NCBI GenBank assembly: GCA_946413695.1
Contig: CAMKLV010000005.1
Location: 20,810-84,809, forward strand
DNA from: Firm-04 sp946413695
GTDB lineage: Bacteria; Bacillota; Clostridia; Oscillospirales; Ruminococcaceae
Length of the DNA: 64,000 nt
Direction: 5' to 3'
Shown here in pieces: positions 51,066-59,526 of the stretch; the stretch's first letter is position 1, and every line of letters begins with the position of its first letter. A model generated the notes under the pieces. That model ran no database searches. It was not told the origin of the DNA and worked only from the letters and a program-made list of their open reading frames with translations. Position numbers and translations under genes: made by a program.

Positions 51066-54000
51066 ATGAAACACAACACATTCAAACGTGCGGCGGCAGC
51101 CGCAGCGGCGTGTTCCGTGTTGTTCGGAACAGCCGGAATTCTGCCGGTAATTGAAAATGCAGAGCCGATTGCAGCGTCAGCAGCAGATATTGCGATCGAG
51201 GATTTCAGCCTCTCGGATATCACGATGACTGACAGCTACTGCACCAACGCATTCAGCAAGGAAGTGGAGTATCTGCTCTCGTTCGATACGAACAGACTGC
51301 TCTGCGGTTTCCGCGAGAATGCCAAGATGAACACCTACGGCGCAAAGCGCTACGCCGGCTGGGAGAACACGCTGATCGCAGGTCATTCGGTCGGCCACTA
51401 TCTCTCCGCAGTTGCAATGGCATATGAGAACCCGAACCTGACCGATGCGCAGCGCAAATCTCTTTCCGATAAAATGGATGCGCTCCTCAACGGCATGTAC
51501 GAATGCCAGAAGAACTCCAAGGGCAAACCCGGATTCCTCTGGGCAGGTCAGATGAAGGATCAGAACAATGTCGAGATTCAGTTCGATCTTGTGCAGCAGG
51601 GCAAGACGAACATCATCAATGAATCGTGGGTGCCGTGGTACACCATGCACAAGATGATTCAGGGTCTCGTCGATGTCTACAAGTTCACCGGCAAGGACCT
51701 TGCAAAAACGATTGCATCCGGTCTCGGCGACTGGACACTGAACCGCTGCAAAACATGGAATCAGCAGACGCACAACACCGTTCTGTCGATCGAATACGGC
51801 GGCATGAACGACTGCCTCTATGAGCTCTACGAGATCACCGGCAACGATAACTACGCAGTCGCCGGAGACTACTTCGATGAGAACGCCCTGCATGAAAAGG
51901 TGCTGAGAGGCGGCGCAAATGTCCTGAACGGCAGACACGCGAACACCACAATCCCGAAGTTCGTCGGTGCCATCAAGCGCTATGAGGTGCTCGACGGCAA
52001 GACCGTCAACGGTCAGCGCATTGATGCATCCAAGCATCTGAAATATGCAGAAGCCTTCTGGGATATGGTTGTGGCGCACCACACCTACATCACGGGCGGC
52101 AACAGTGAGTGGGAGCACTTCGGCATGGACGATATCCTTGACAAGGAGCGTACCAACTGCAACTGCGAAACCTGTAACTCCTATAACATGCTCAAGCTCA
52201 GCCGTGAACTTTACAAGTGCACCGGCGATAAGAAATACATGGATTTCTACGAGCAGACCTATTACAACTCGATCCTTTCCTCGCAGAATCCGGAAACCGG
52301 TATGACAACCTACTTCCAGCCGATGGCAACCGGTTACTTTAAGGTCTACAGCTCCCCGTATGACAGCTTCTGGTGCTGCACGGGCAGCGGCATGGAGAGT
52401 ATGTCCAAGCTCGGCGACACGATCTACATGCACAGCAAGGATGCGCTCTACGTCAATATGTATCAGAGTTCCTCTGTGAACTGGAAGGACAAGAATGTGA
52501 CCGTGAAGCAGGAGAGCGAAATCCCGAACGGCAACAATTCGACATTCACAATCGACGGCAGCGGCGATCTCGAATTCCGCTTCCGTATTCCGGACTGGGC
52601 TGCCGGTACGGTTTCCATCGCAGTCAACGGCACAAAGTATTCCTACAAGACCGTTGATGATTACGCACAGGTCACGGGCAGCTTCTCGAGCGGCGACAAG
52701 ATCACTGTTACGATCCCGCAGGCAGTTGTCGCATACAACCTGCCGGATAAGACCAGCGTTTACGGCTTCAAATACGGTCCGGTTGTTCTGAGCGCCGAGC
52801 TCGGCAAGCAGAACATGACCACCGGCTCCACCGGTATGTGGGTTACGATCCCGAAGGAAGCAATCGTTTCCAACCAGAACATCCAGATTTCCAAGCAGGG
52901 TCAGTCGATCACATCCTTCATGGCTGAGATCAACGATCACATGGTCAAGGATGCAAACTCGATGAAGTTCACGCTGAATGACACCAGCCAGAAGCTGACC
53001 TTCACACCGCATTATCAGCAGTATCAGCAGAGATACGGCATCTACTGGAACTTTGTCACGAACGGCACTGTTATCGAAGAAATCCCGCCGCGCGCAAAGT
53101 TCACCACAACCGATACCGTTCAGCCGGGCTATGGTCAGTACGAGAATGACGGTCAGCACATGATGCTCGAGTTCAACACGCAGGCCGTCACCGATGACAG
53201 CACCTACCGTTACGCAAAGCCGGGCGGATACTTCCGCTATCAGATGGAAGTCGATCCGGATTCTCCGTACACCTCGCTGCTCATCAAGCTGCGCAAATCC
53301 GATAACGGCAAGTCGATCCGTGTCCGTGTCGGCGATGCGATTCTCTACGCAGAGACACTGAACTACACCGGCAACAAGGATGTCTATGATGTCCGCATTC
53401 CGGTTCCGGCAGACGTTGTGGAACGCTGCCTCAAGCAGGTCGAAGCAGACGGCAAGACCTATCCGTGCCTTGACGTCACATTCTCCTCGAATGATGACAA
53501 GGAATCCGCAAAAATCTGCGATTTCGTCTATATGACTTCTGCAAAGCTCAATTACAGCATGGACGAGAACATCGCATACTTCGTGGACTGCGGCGACCAG
53601 AAGACCTCGACCGCAACCGGCAGCGACAAGTTCGGCTACTACAACAGCCTGACCGAGCAGCTCTACGGTCCGGATGAGGTTTCCGGCATGTACTGGGGTC
53701 TGATCGACGATCCGACCGATCAGTACAACGGCGCATCCAAGAGCACCGGCATCTACACCGCGAACACGTGGCCGAATGAATCCGCGACAATGGACGGTCA
53801 GGCAAAGACCGCGTCCTATCGCTACACCAAGAACCAATACGAGCACAACATCGACCGCCACATCGACTACGGCTTCACGCTCCCGAACGGTACCTACACC
53901 GTCGAGATGAGCTTCAGCAATCCGTGGAACTGCTCGACAAATCCGTCTGTCTATGCAAACTACGGCGAGACCTCGCAGGCACTCGTCGCCGAGAACTGCC

Positions 54001-54326
54001 CGACCGACGGCACCACCGTCAAGGGTACGGTCAAGGTTACAGACGGCAAGCTGACACTGAACTTCCGCAGTGCGGATAAGGCGATCAATGTCAACTACAT
54101 CCTGATCCGCTTCGGTGACGATGCACGCTACTCTGTTGTCGGCAAGCGCGGCGATGTCAATCTGGACGGCAAGGTCGATGCAAAGGATGCTGCAGCACTG
54201 CTCGATTATCTGCTCACCAAGAAGGAACTGACATGGGAGCAGGCATATGCAGCAGATGCAGACACCGACCTGACTCTCAATTCCGGTGACCTCGCGATGC
54301 TCAAGCGTCAGGCGCTCGGAAAGTAA
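51066..54326 (+). CDS. GH127/GH146 beta-L-arabinofuranosidase with dockerin
   Basis: A 1086-residue exported cellulosomal enzyme of the DUF1680 group. After the signal peptide (about 1-38) comes an (alpha/alpha)6 barrel and beta domains. The zinc-thiolate active site is complete: Glu368 and Cys370 in NCNCETCNSYN, and Cys437-Cys438 in FWCCTGSGMES; one cysteine is the nucleophile in this family. A region of about residues 690-880 and a further beta-rich, malectin-like module (about 900-1020) lie before the dockerin (1027-1086; DVNLDGKVDAKDA and DADTDLTLNSGD). The ATG at 51066 has AGGGGG upstream; a frame opens at 50982. It would release L-arabinofuranose from arabinans, arabinogalactans or glycoproteins. 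Confidence 0.92.
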   Translation: MKHNTFKRAAAAAAACSVLFGTAGILPVIENAEPIAASAADIAIEDFSLSDITMTDSYCTNAFSKEVEYLLSFDTNRLLCGFRENAKMNTYGAKRYAGWENTLIAGHSVGHYLSAVAMAYENPNLTDAQRKSLSDKMDALLNGMYECQKNSKGKPGFLWAGQMKDQNNVEIQFDLVQQGKTNIINESWVPWYTMHKMIQGLVDVYKFTGKDLAKTIASGLGDWTLNRCKTWNQQTHNTVLSIEYGGMNDCLYELYEITGNDNYAVAGDYFDENALHEKVLRGGANVLNGRHANTTIPKFVGAIKRYEVLDGKTVNGQRIDASKHLKYAEAFWDMVVAHHTYITGGNSEWEHFGMDDILDKERTNCNCETCNSYNMLKLSRELYKCTGDKKYMDFYEQTYYNSILSSQNPETGMTTYFQPMATGYFKVYSSPYDSFWCCTGSGMESMSKLGDTIYMHSKDALYVNMYQSSSVNWKDKNVTVKQESEIPNGNNSTFTIDGSGDLEFRFRIPDWAAGTVSIAVNGTKYSYKTVDDYAQVTGSFSSGDKITVTIPQAVVAYNLPDKTSVYGFKYGPVVLSAELGKQNMTTGSTGMWVTIPKEAIVSNQNIQISKQGQSITSFMAEINDHMVKDANSMKFTLNDTSQKLTFTPHYQQYQQRYGIYWNFVTNGTVIEEIPPRAKFTTTDTVQPGYGQYENDGQHMMLEFNTQAVTDDSTYRYAKPGGYFRYQMEVDPDSPYTSLLIKLRKSDNGKSIRVRVGDAILYAETLNYTGNKDVYDVRIPVPADVVERCLKQVEADGKTYPCLDVTFSSNDDKESAKICDFVYMTSAKLNYSMDENIAYFVDCGDQKTSTATGSDKFGYYNSLTEQLYGPDEVSGMYWGLIDDPTDQYNGASKSTGIYTANTWPNESATMDGQAKTASYRYTKNQYEHNIDRHIDYGFTLPNGTYTVEMSFSNPWNCSTNPSVYANYGETSQALVAENCPTDGTTVKGTVKVTDGKLTLNFRSADKAINVNYILIRFGDDARYSVVGKRGDVNLDGKVDAKDAAALLDYLLTKKELTWEQAYAADADTDLTLNSGDLAMLKRQALGK

Positions 54327-54356
54327 TCAGAATCTGCAAAGCAATATGATCAAACG

Positions 54357-54398
54357 GCAGCCGCCGCGGGAACGCAATCCTGCGGCGGCTGTTTTTCC
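54357..54398 (+). terminator. Terminator after the GH127/146 gene
   Basis: CAGCCGCCGC pairs with GCGGCGGCTG, followed by TTTTTCC. In the gap 54399-54765 I see only AT-rich sequence, the next promoter and its leader. Confidence 0.85.
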
Positions 54399-54559
54399 GG
54401 ATCCATACAGCTGCGGTAATCTGCAAATGCATATTGCAATCTGTGCTTTGTCCGGATTATCTAAATATCGTCCTTACGTGCTTTTGTTGCGAATTGCTGC
54501 AAGTTTCTGCAAATTGTATGCCGAAATGTGTTTTATCCATATTATCTTGATATCGTGCT

Positions 54560-54589
54560 TTGACAGAATAATCAAATATTCTGTATAAT
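54560..54589 (+). promoter_or_regulatory. Promoter of the CE1 gene with a palindrome in its spacer
   Basis: TTGACA (54560-54565), an 18-base spacer and TATAAT (54584-54589). A perfect inverted repeat, CAGAATA-ATCAAA-TATTCTG (54564-54583), lies between the two boxes and is a candidate operator. Confidence 0.75.
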
Positions 54590-54765
54590 AGTAATGGTAT
54601 GATACATTATGTATACTGCCTCAGATAAAATGCCGTATGCCGCTCCCTTTCAGACGGATCCCTGCCGTTTGGCATACCGCAGAGATATAAAAAACGGAAA
54701 TAGATCAACAGCAAAAAATACAAAAGGGGGAAATCAGTCCGATTTCTGTTGAAAGGATGATTTCC

Positions 54766-56478
54766 ATGAAAAAGACTCTCTCAGCACTGCTGTCGGTTTG
54801 CATCGCAGCGTGTGCCTGCTCCGTGTTCCCGATGTCTGCATCCGGTGCGGAGTTGCTCAACTCGAATTTTGAGAGCGGATTGGATGGCTGGACTGCGCGC
54901 GGAAGCGCTAAGGTCGAGGTCTCATCCTCTGTTGCAGTCTCCGGCTCACAGTCGGCGGCTGTCTCGAACCGCTCCGACAGCTGGAACGGTATCCAGTATT
55001 CGCTCGATTCGATCTGCACTGCCGGTGAAAGCTACAGCTTCAGCGCAATGGTCACGCAGCAGGAGACACCGGCTGCCGTGCATTTCAAGCTCTCGCTGCA
55101 GTACAGCACGGGCGGCGGCGGCGGAATGTTCGGCGGCGGTCAGAACAGCTATGACTGCATCGCGGAGAAGAATTCCGTCTCCGGCACATGGATCCAGCTT
55201 GCCAGCGAATCCTATCAGATTCCGGCAGGCGCAACCAATCTGGTCCTGTATGTAGAGACAGAAGATTCCACGATTGACTTCTTTGTGGATGATATTGTTG
55301 TCGGGACACCCGGCAGCACGCCTTCCGGTCCTTCTCAGCCGGAACAGCCGCAGAGCGGCAAACGCGGCGATGTCAACGGAGATAACAGCGTGAACAAAAA
55401 GGATGTTGAGCAGCTTCGTGATTATCTGCTCGGCAAAACGAGTGAGATCAACGGCAAATCTGCCGATCTGGACAGCAACAAGCAGCTGAACGGTGCTGAT
55501 CTTTCCGCGCTGAAAGGGCTTGTGATGAATCCGCCTGCGGAAACCACCGTCACAACCACGCAGCCGAAGCAGGAGACAACTACTACGGCGGGCGGCGGTC
55601 AGCCGAGTTCCGGTACGCATGCCTCTGCGAAGGAATATATGTCGAAGATGAAGAATGACCTCAAGACACAGGTTCCTGACAATGTGAAAAAGGGCGATTC
55701 CGGCAAGACGGATAAGATCCAGTATTTTTCCAAGAAGGCGAACCGCAATAAACCGGCAAATGTCTGGACACCTCCGGGGTATGATCCCAGCAAGAAGTAT
55801 CCTGTCATGTTCATGAACCACGGTGTTATGGGCGGAGAGAATGACATGCTCAACGGCTGGGGCGTTCGTGAAATGGCGTCCAACCTGATCAAGAGCGGCG
55901 AGGCGGTTCCGTTCATCATTGTCTTCCCGCAGATGTACACGGATCCGAACAGCGGCTCCCCGATGGGCATTAACATGAATGTCATGGACAACTATGATAC
56001 CTTTGTTTACGATGTCAGAGACAGCCTCTATCCGTATATCTGCGAGCATTACTCTGTCGCGACCGGCAGAGAGAACACTGCGGTTGCAGGCTTCTCGATG
56101 GGCGGCAGAGAGTCCCTGTATCTCGGCATGATGATGCCGGAAATGTTCGGCTATGTCTGCGCTTCTTCTCCGGCGCCCGGCATTGTTCCGGCAAGCGACA
56201 GCTTTATCGCAAATCACCTCGGCAGCAAGAAGATTGACAGCGAGCAGAGAATGACCAACGGCGATTTCAAGTTCTCCGATTCTGATCTGCCGTACATCCT
56301 GATGATCGGCGGCGGCACAAGCGATCAGGTCGTCGGCACATTCCCGAAGCAGTATCACGAGCTGTTTGACAAGAACGGCACGATGAATCTGTGGATGGAA
56401 TTCCCGGGCGCGGGGCATGATGCAAGTGTCGGCACACCGCTGTTCTACAACTTCTTCCGATACGTTTTCAAGGCATAA
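54766..56478 (+). CDS. CBM-dockerin-CE1 esterase
   Basis: About 570 residues, exported, cellulosomal. Signal peptide (1-27) is followed by a CBM4_9/CBM22-like sandwich (about 28-180; NSNFESGLDGWTARGSA, STIDFFVDDIVVG). The dockerin is in the middle (200-258; DVNGDNSVNKKDVE and DLDSNKQLNGADLS). A Thr/Gln linker and a CE1 esterase (about 290-570) complete it. The nucleophile is Ser444 in AGFSMGGRES and the His is likely in GAGHDASVG. The ATG at 54766 has AAAGG 9 bases upstream; another ATG lies 9 bases earlier. It likely removes feruloyl or acetyl groups from xylan or pectin. An internal dockerin is less common than a terminal one. Confidence 0.92.
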   Translation: MKKTLSALLSVCIAACACSVFPMSASGAELLNSNFESGLDGWTARGSAKVEVSSSVAVSGSQSAAVSNRSDSWNGIQYSLDSICTAGESYSFSAMVTQQETPAAVHFKLSLQYSTGGGGGMFGGGQNSYDCIAEKNSVSGTWIQLASESYQIPAGATNLVLYVETEDSTIDFFVDDIVVGTPGSTPSGPSQPEQPQSGKRGDVNGDNSVNKKDVEQLRDYLLGKTSEINGKSADLDSNKQLNGADLSALKGLVMNPPAETTVTTTQPKQETTTTAGGGQPSSGTHASAKEYMSKMKNDLKTQVPDNVKKGDSGKTDKIQYFSKKANRNKPANVWTPPGYDPSKKYPVMFMNHGVMGGENDMLNGWGVREMASNLIKSGEAVPFIIVFPQMYTDPNSGSPMGINMNVMDNYDTFVYDVRDSLYPYICEHYSVATGRENTAVAGFSMGGRESLYLGMMMPEMFGYVCASSPAPGIVPASDSFIANHLGSKKIDSEQRMTNGDFKFSDSDLPYILMIGGGTSDQVVGTFPKQYHELFDKNGTMNLWMEFPGAGHDASVGTPLFYNFFRYVFKA

Positions 56479-56493
56479 CCTCTCTCATACATC

Positions 56494-56536
56494 AAAAAAA
56501 TCCCTGCCCGATTTGAACGGCGCAGGGATTTTTTAT
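56494..56536. terminator. Bidirectional terminator between CE1 and GH141-like genes
   Basis: AATCCCTGC (56499-56507) pairs with GCAGGGATT (56522-56530), A-run on one side and T-run on the other. A second small hairpin (CCCCTGTC/GACAGGGG, 56551-56570) follows. Confidence 0.88.
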
Positions 56537-56582
56537 CGGGACGCACGAAACCCCTGTCCGGAGACAGGGGCTTCATGCATGC

Positions 56583-59471
56583 TCATGCCATTACGGGGAA
56601 AACGCTGATTTTGCCGATGAGATAATCTCTGTGCAGGGTGATATCCTCTGCATCGAGCTCACCGTTGCCGTTGAGATCCGCAGGATCGAGGAAGTCGATC
56701 TCGCCGGCGATGTACGCACGCTTGATCAGTGTGAGATCGCGTGCATCGACGCTCTGGTCGCCGTTCAGGTCGCCGTAGATAAACTCAGGCGTTGAAGAAC
56801 CTGCCGGAACATTGAGCTTCCACCATTCGAGGTTAAAGAGGTAGCCGTCGCCGCCTTTGAACACAAGGTAGACATCGTGAACGCCGGATGTCTTTGTCAG
56901 GCTCGCGGACATTGTCTGCCAATCCTGCCAGCCGCCGGTTGCTGCGATATCGACTGTGCCGATCAGGGTGCCGGTCGGGCTGTCGAGACGGACTTCAATC
57001 GAGGAACCGCCGTTGTTTGCAGCCGCACGGACGTCGATCTTATCTGCGCCGGAGCCGAAGTCGATATCCTTGAAGCCGATGTAATCGCCGTTCTCGATGT
57101 ATGCAACATCCTGACCGCCCTCGCTGCAGGTCTCGGTCTGAATGCCGGACTGCGAGGAGAACGAGCTTGCATCGATCGTGGATGCAGAACCGCTGACGCG
57201 AACAATGTGCGAGGATTTGCTCAGAACCTTGCCTGTGCTGTCGGTGACGTAAATGCGGTATTCGCCGGGCTCCGAAGGTGTCTTGACCTTTGATGCGGTG
57301 CCGGAGCCTTTCGTCATGGTCGAACCGACCTTGAACGAGGTTGTGCTGTCCGGTGCCATCCAGACGGTTTTGCCGGAGCCAGCCTTGCGGATCTGCAGGA
57401 AGCCGTCGCCCTTTGCAGAGCAGTTTGCCGGCAGAATGTAATCCGCATCGGTGCGCATGTTTTCCGGCATGATGCTGCGGAACTCGTCCTGCAGACCGGA
57501 ATTCAGGCAGACTTCATACTGACGCTGCGGCCAGACATTATCGGAAATGACAATCGGGGTATCAATGCGGCTGTCAGGCGGATTCTTGCCCATTTTGTTG
57601 ACAGAAGCATAAGTGCGGAGAATGGTCAGGTGGTGCTTCTGACCGTAATCTTCGCAGTTGATCGTGTAGGTGACGTTTTTGTCGATTTCGAGGACGTTGT
57701 CATTCTCCTCGATCCATGCGGTACCCTCATCATTGTGGAGACCGTATGTCGGGGCGCCGGGACCGCCTGCCGGAATGCCCTGAACATAGTTTTCGTTGAT
57801 GATCGTGCCGGGCATCTGACCGATTGTGTAGATACCGCCGCTGTCATGCAGACGGTTCAGGCAGTTGATGACACGGTTGTAGCAGATCTGGTTGTCGCGG
57901 CAGACTTCGGAATCCTTGAAGTTGCACCAGCCCCAGCCGAGGTGAATGCCGTTGTACGCGGTTTTCTCGACCTGATTGCGGAGCACCTTGATCGAATCTG
58001 CGGTGTAAACGGTGACTGCTGCGCATCCGCCGAATCCCGGCACAACCGAGATATCATAGAGCAGGTTGTCGCAGACGGTGTCATTCTTGCAGACGCCTTC
58101 GACGCCGACCGGATATTTTTCGCGGTTGGAACCGTTCTTGTCGCCGATGTAGATGTGCTGCGGATGACCGATTGTGATGCCGGAGGAGGTGATATCGGTC
58201 ACATAGTTGCCGGAAATTGTGCTGTTGATGACGTCATTTGTCATCTGGAGACCGTCCGAGCCGCTGTGCTTGATCACATTGCCGGTGAACTCGATCGAGT
58301 CTGCGGATGTCACATTGATCATGGACGGCAGGGTATCAACCATCTCGTATTTTTTGCTGTGCCAGTTGGAGTCAGCAAATGCGATGTAGGTCTGTGCAGC
58401 CTGACAGGTTGTCTTGCCGTGCGAGCCGGCGACATTTGTCAGCTGGTAGTCGGTGTGTGCAAAGGTGATGCCTTTGAAGGTCAGGTTGCGGACACGGCTG
58501 CTTGTGGATTCGCCTGCGATCTTGACAAGTGATTCCGCAACCGGTGCTTCGACATCCGCTGCTGACATATCCTCCCAGTCATAGGGGTAATAGTACAGCT
58601 TGTGGTCGGTCTTGTCGAAGTAGAACTGACCGGGGGAGTTGACGAACTCGAGCGCGTTGAACATCGTATGCCAGCCGCCGGTTGAGAAGCCTGCGCCCCA
58701 GCCCGGTGTCTGTGCGATTGCGCCGTATGGCTGCTGCATCAGGAAGACGAATGTGCCGTTTTCATATTTGACATCACGCGAGCAGACGATATTTTCATTC
58801 CACGTTGTGCCGTTGACAACCTCGAGATCATCGAGGTTCTTTGTCAGATGCGGCAGGTCGCTTTCCTTATACTTGATGCCGTCGCTTTTCTGTCCGGAGT
58901 CCCATGCCCAGTCCGCCTGACCGGCTTTGACACTGTAGGTGCCCCAGCCGCCCTGTGCGCCGAGACCCTTGCTGCCCATGTTGGCGCGGTGGTCATTGAC
59001 GTAGAGGTTGCGGAGCTTGGAATCTCTGTCCAGCGAGGCGACATAGAGCTTGTCATTGTATTTTGACCAGCCCGTGACCTGCTGGGCGCCGCTGATGACC
59101 GGAACTTCGTCCTTGTATGCCTGATAGATGATGCGGGAATCACCCTTGGCGGAGTCCTTCAGGTCGAAGGTGACGGGTTCGGTCTGGCGATAGGTGCCGC
59201 CGCGGAAATTGACCACGATATCACCGCTGACAGAGCCGTTGATCTTGCGCACGGCGTCTCTTGCACCGGCGAGCGTTGCAAGCGGTGAATCAATTGTGCC
59301 GGAGTTGCTGTCATCACCGTCCGGTGCGACAAACAGCTCTGCTCCCGGATTCGCTGCTGCGGCTTCGATGGCGGATCCGAGCGGTGCGTGCAGCATGGCA
59401 GCAGCGCAGAGAACTGCGCTGTATGCTGCCGTCACGCGGAGAATACCCTTGTGACTGGATTTTGAAATCAT
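56583..59471 (-). CDS. Right-handed beta-helix glycosidase (GH141-like) with CBM6 and dockerin
   Basis: About 962 residues, exported, cellulosomal. Signal peptide (about 1-35) leads to a long right-handed parallel beta-helix (about 40-680). LFVAPDGDDSNSGT, PLATLAGARDAVRKI and VNFRGGTYRQTEPVTF open the helix, and GNYVTDITSSGITIG, KTAYNGIHLGWGWCNF and LHDSGGIYTIGQ lie further on. A linking beta region, a CBM6-like module (about 764-885; GDYIGFKDIDFGSG, YLFNLEWWKL) and a dockerin (890-962; DLNGDQSVDARDLT and DLNGNGELDAEDIT) follow. This layout fits GH141 (fucosidase or xylanase activity known in the family) better than pectate lyases; the family is inferred. The ATG at 59471 has GGGGG upstream. 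It lies 55 bases after the GH2 gene, so the two are probably one operon. Confidence 0.82.
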   Translation of the reverse strand: MISKSSHKGILRVTAAYSAVLCAAAMLHAPLGSAIEAAAANPGAELFVAPDGDDSNSGTIDSPLATLAGARDAVRKINGSVSGDIVVNFRGGTYRQTEPVTFDLKDSAKGDSRIIYQAYKDEVPVISGAQQVTGWSKYNDKLYVASLDRDSKLRNLYVNDHRANMGSKGLGAQGGWGTYSVKAGQADWAWDSGQKSDGIKYKESDLPHLTKNLDDLEVVNGTTWNENIVCSRDVKYENGTFVFLMQQPYGAIAQTPGWGAGFSTGGWHTMFNALEFVNSPGQFYFDKTDHKLYYYPYDWEDMSAADVEAPVAESLVKIAGESTSSRVRNLTFKGITFAHTDYQLTNVAGSHGKTTCQAAQTYIAFADSNWHSKKYEMVDTLPSMINVTSADSIEFTGNVIKHSGSDGLQMTNDVINSTISGNYVTDITSSGITIGHPQHIYIGDKNGSNREKYPVGVEGVCKNDTVCDNLLYDISVVPGFGGCAAVTVYTADSIKVLRNQVEKTAYNGIHLGWGWCNFKDSEVCRDNQICYNRVINCLNRLHDSGGIYTIGQMPGTIINENYVQGIPAGGPGAPTYGLHNDEGTAWIEENDNVLEIDKNVTYTINCEDYGQKHHLTILRTYASVNKMGKNPPDSRIDTPIVISDNVWPQRQYEVCLNSGLQDEFRSIMPENMRTDADYILPANCSAKGDGFLQIRKAGSGKTVWMAPDSTTSFKVGSTMTKGSGTASKVKTPSEPGEYRIYVTDSTGKVLSKSSHIVRVSGSASTIDASSFSSQSGIQTETCSEGGQDVAYIENGDYIGFKDIDFGSGADKIDVRAAANNGGSSIEVRLDSPTGTLIGTVDIAATGGWQDWQTMSASLTKTSGVHDVYLVFKGGDGYLFNLEWWKLNVPAGSSTPEFIYGDLNGDQSVDARDLTLIKRAYIAGEIDFLDPADLNGNGELDAEDITLHRDYLIGKISVFPVMA

Positions 59472-59526
59472 AATAAACCCCCATTTCAGATTGGTCAATG
59501 CGTTGATATATATCTTTGTTTTCGGG

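Noticed and set aside
51177..53861. Open frame of 894 codons antisense to the GH127/146 gene
   Set aside because: Shadow frame with no ribosome site, promoter or domain.
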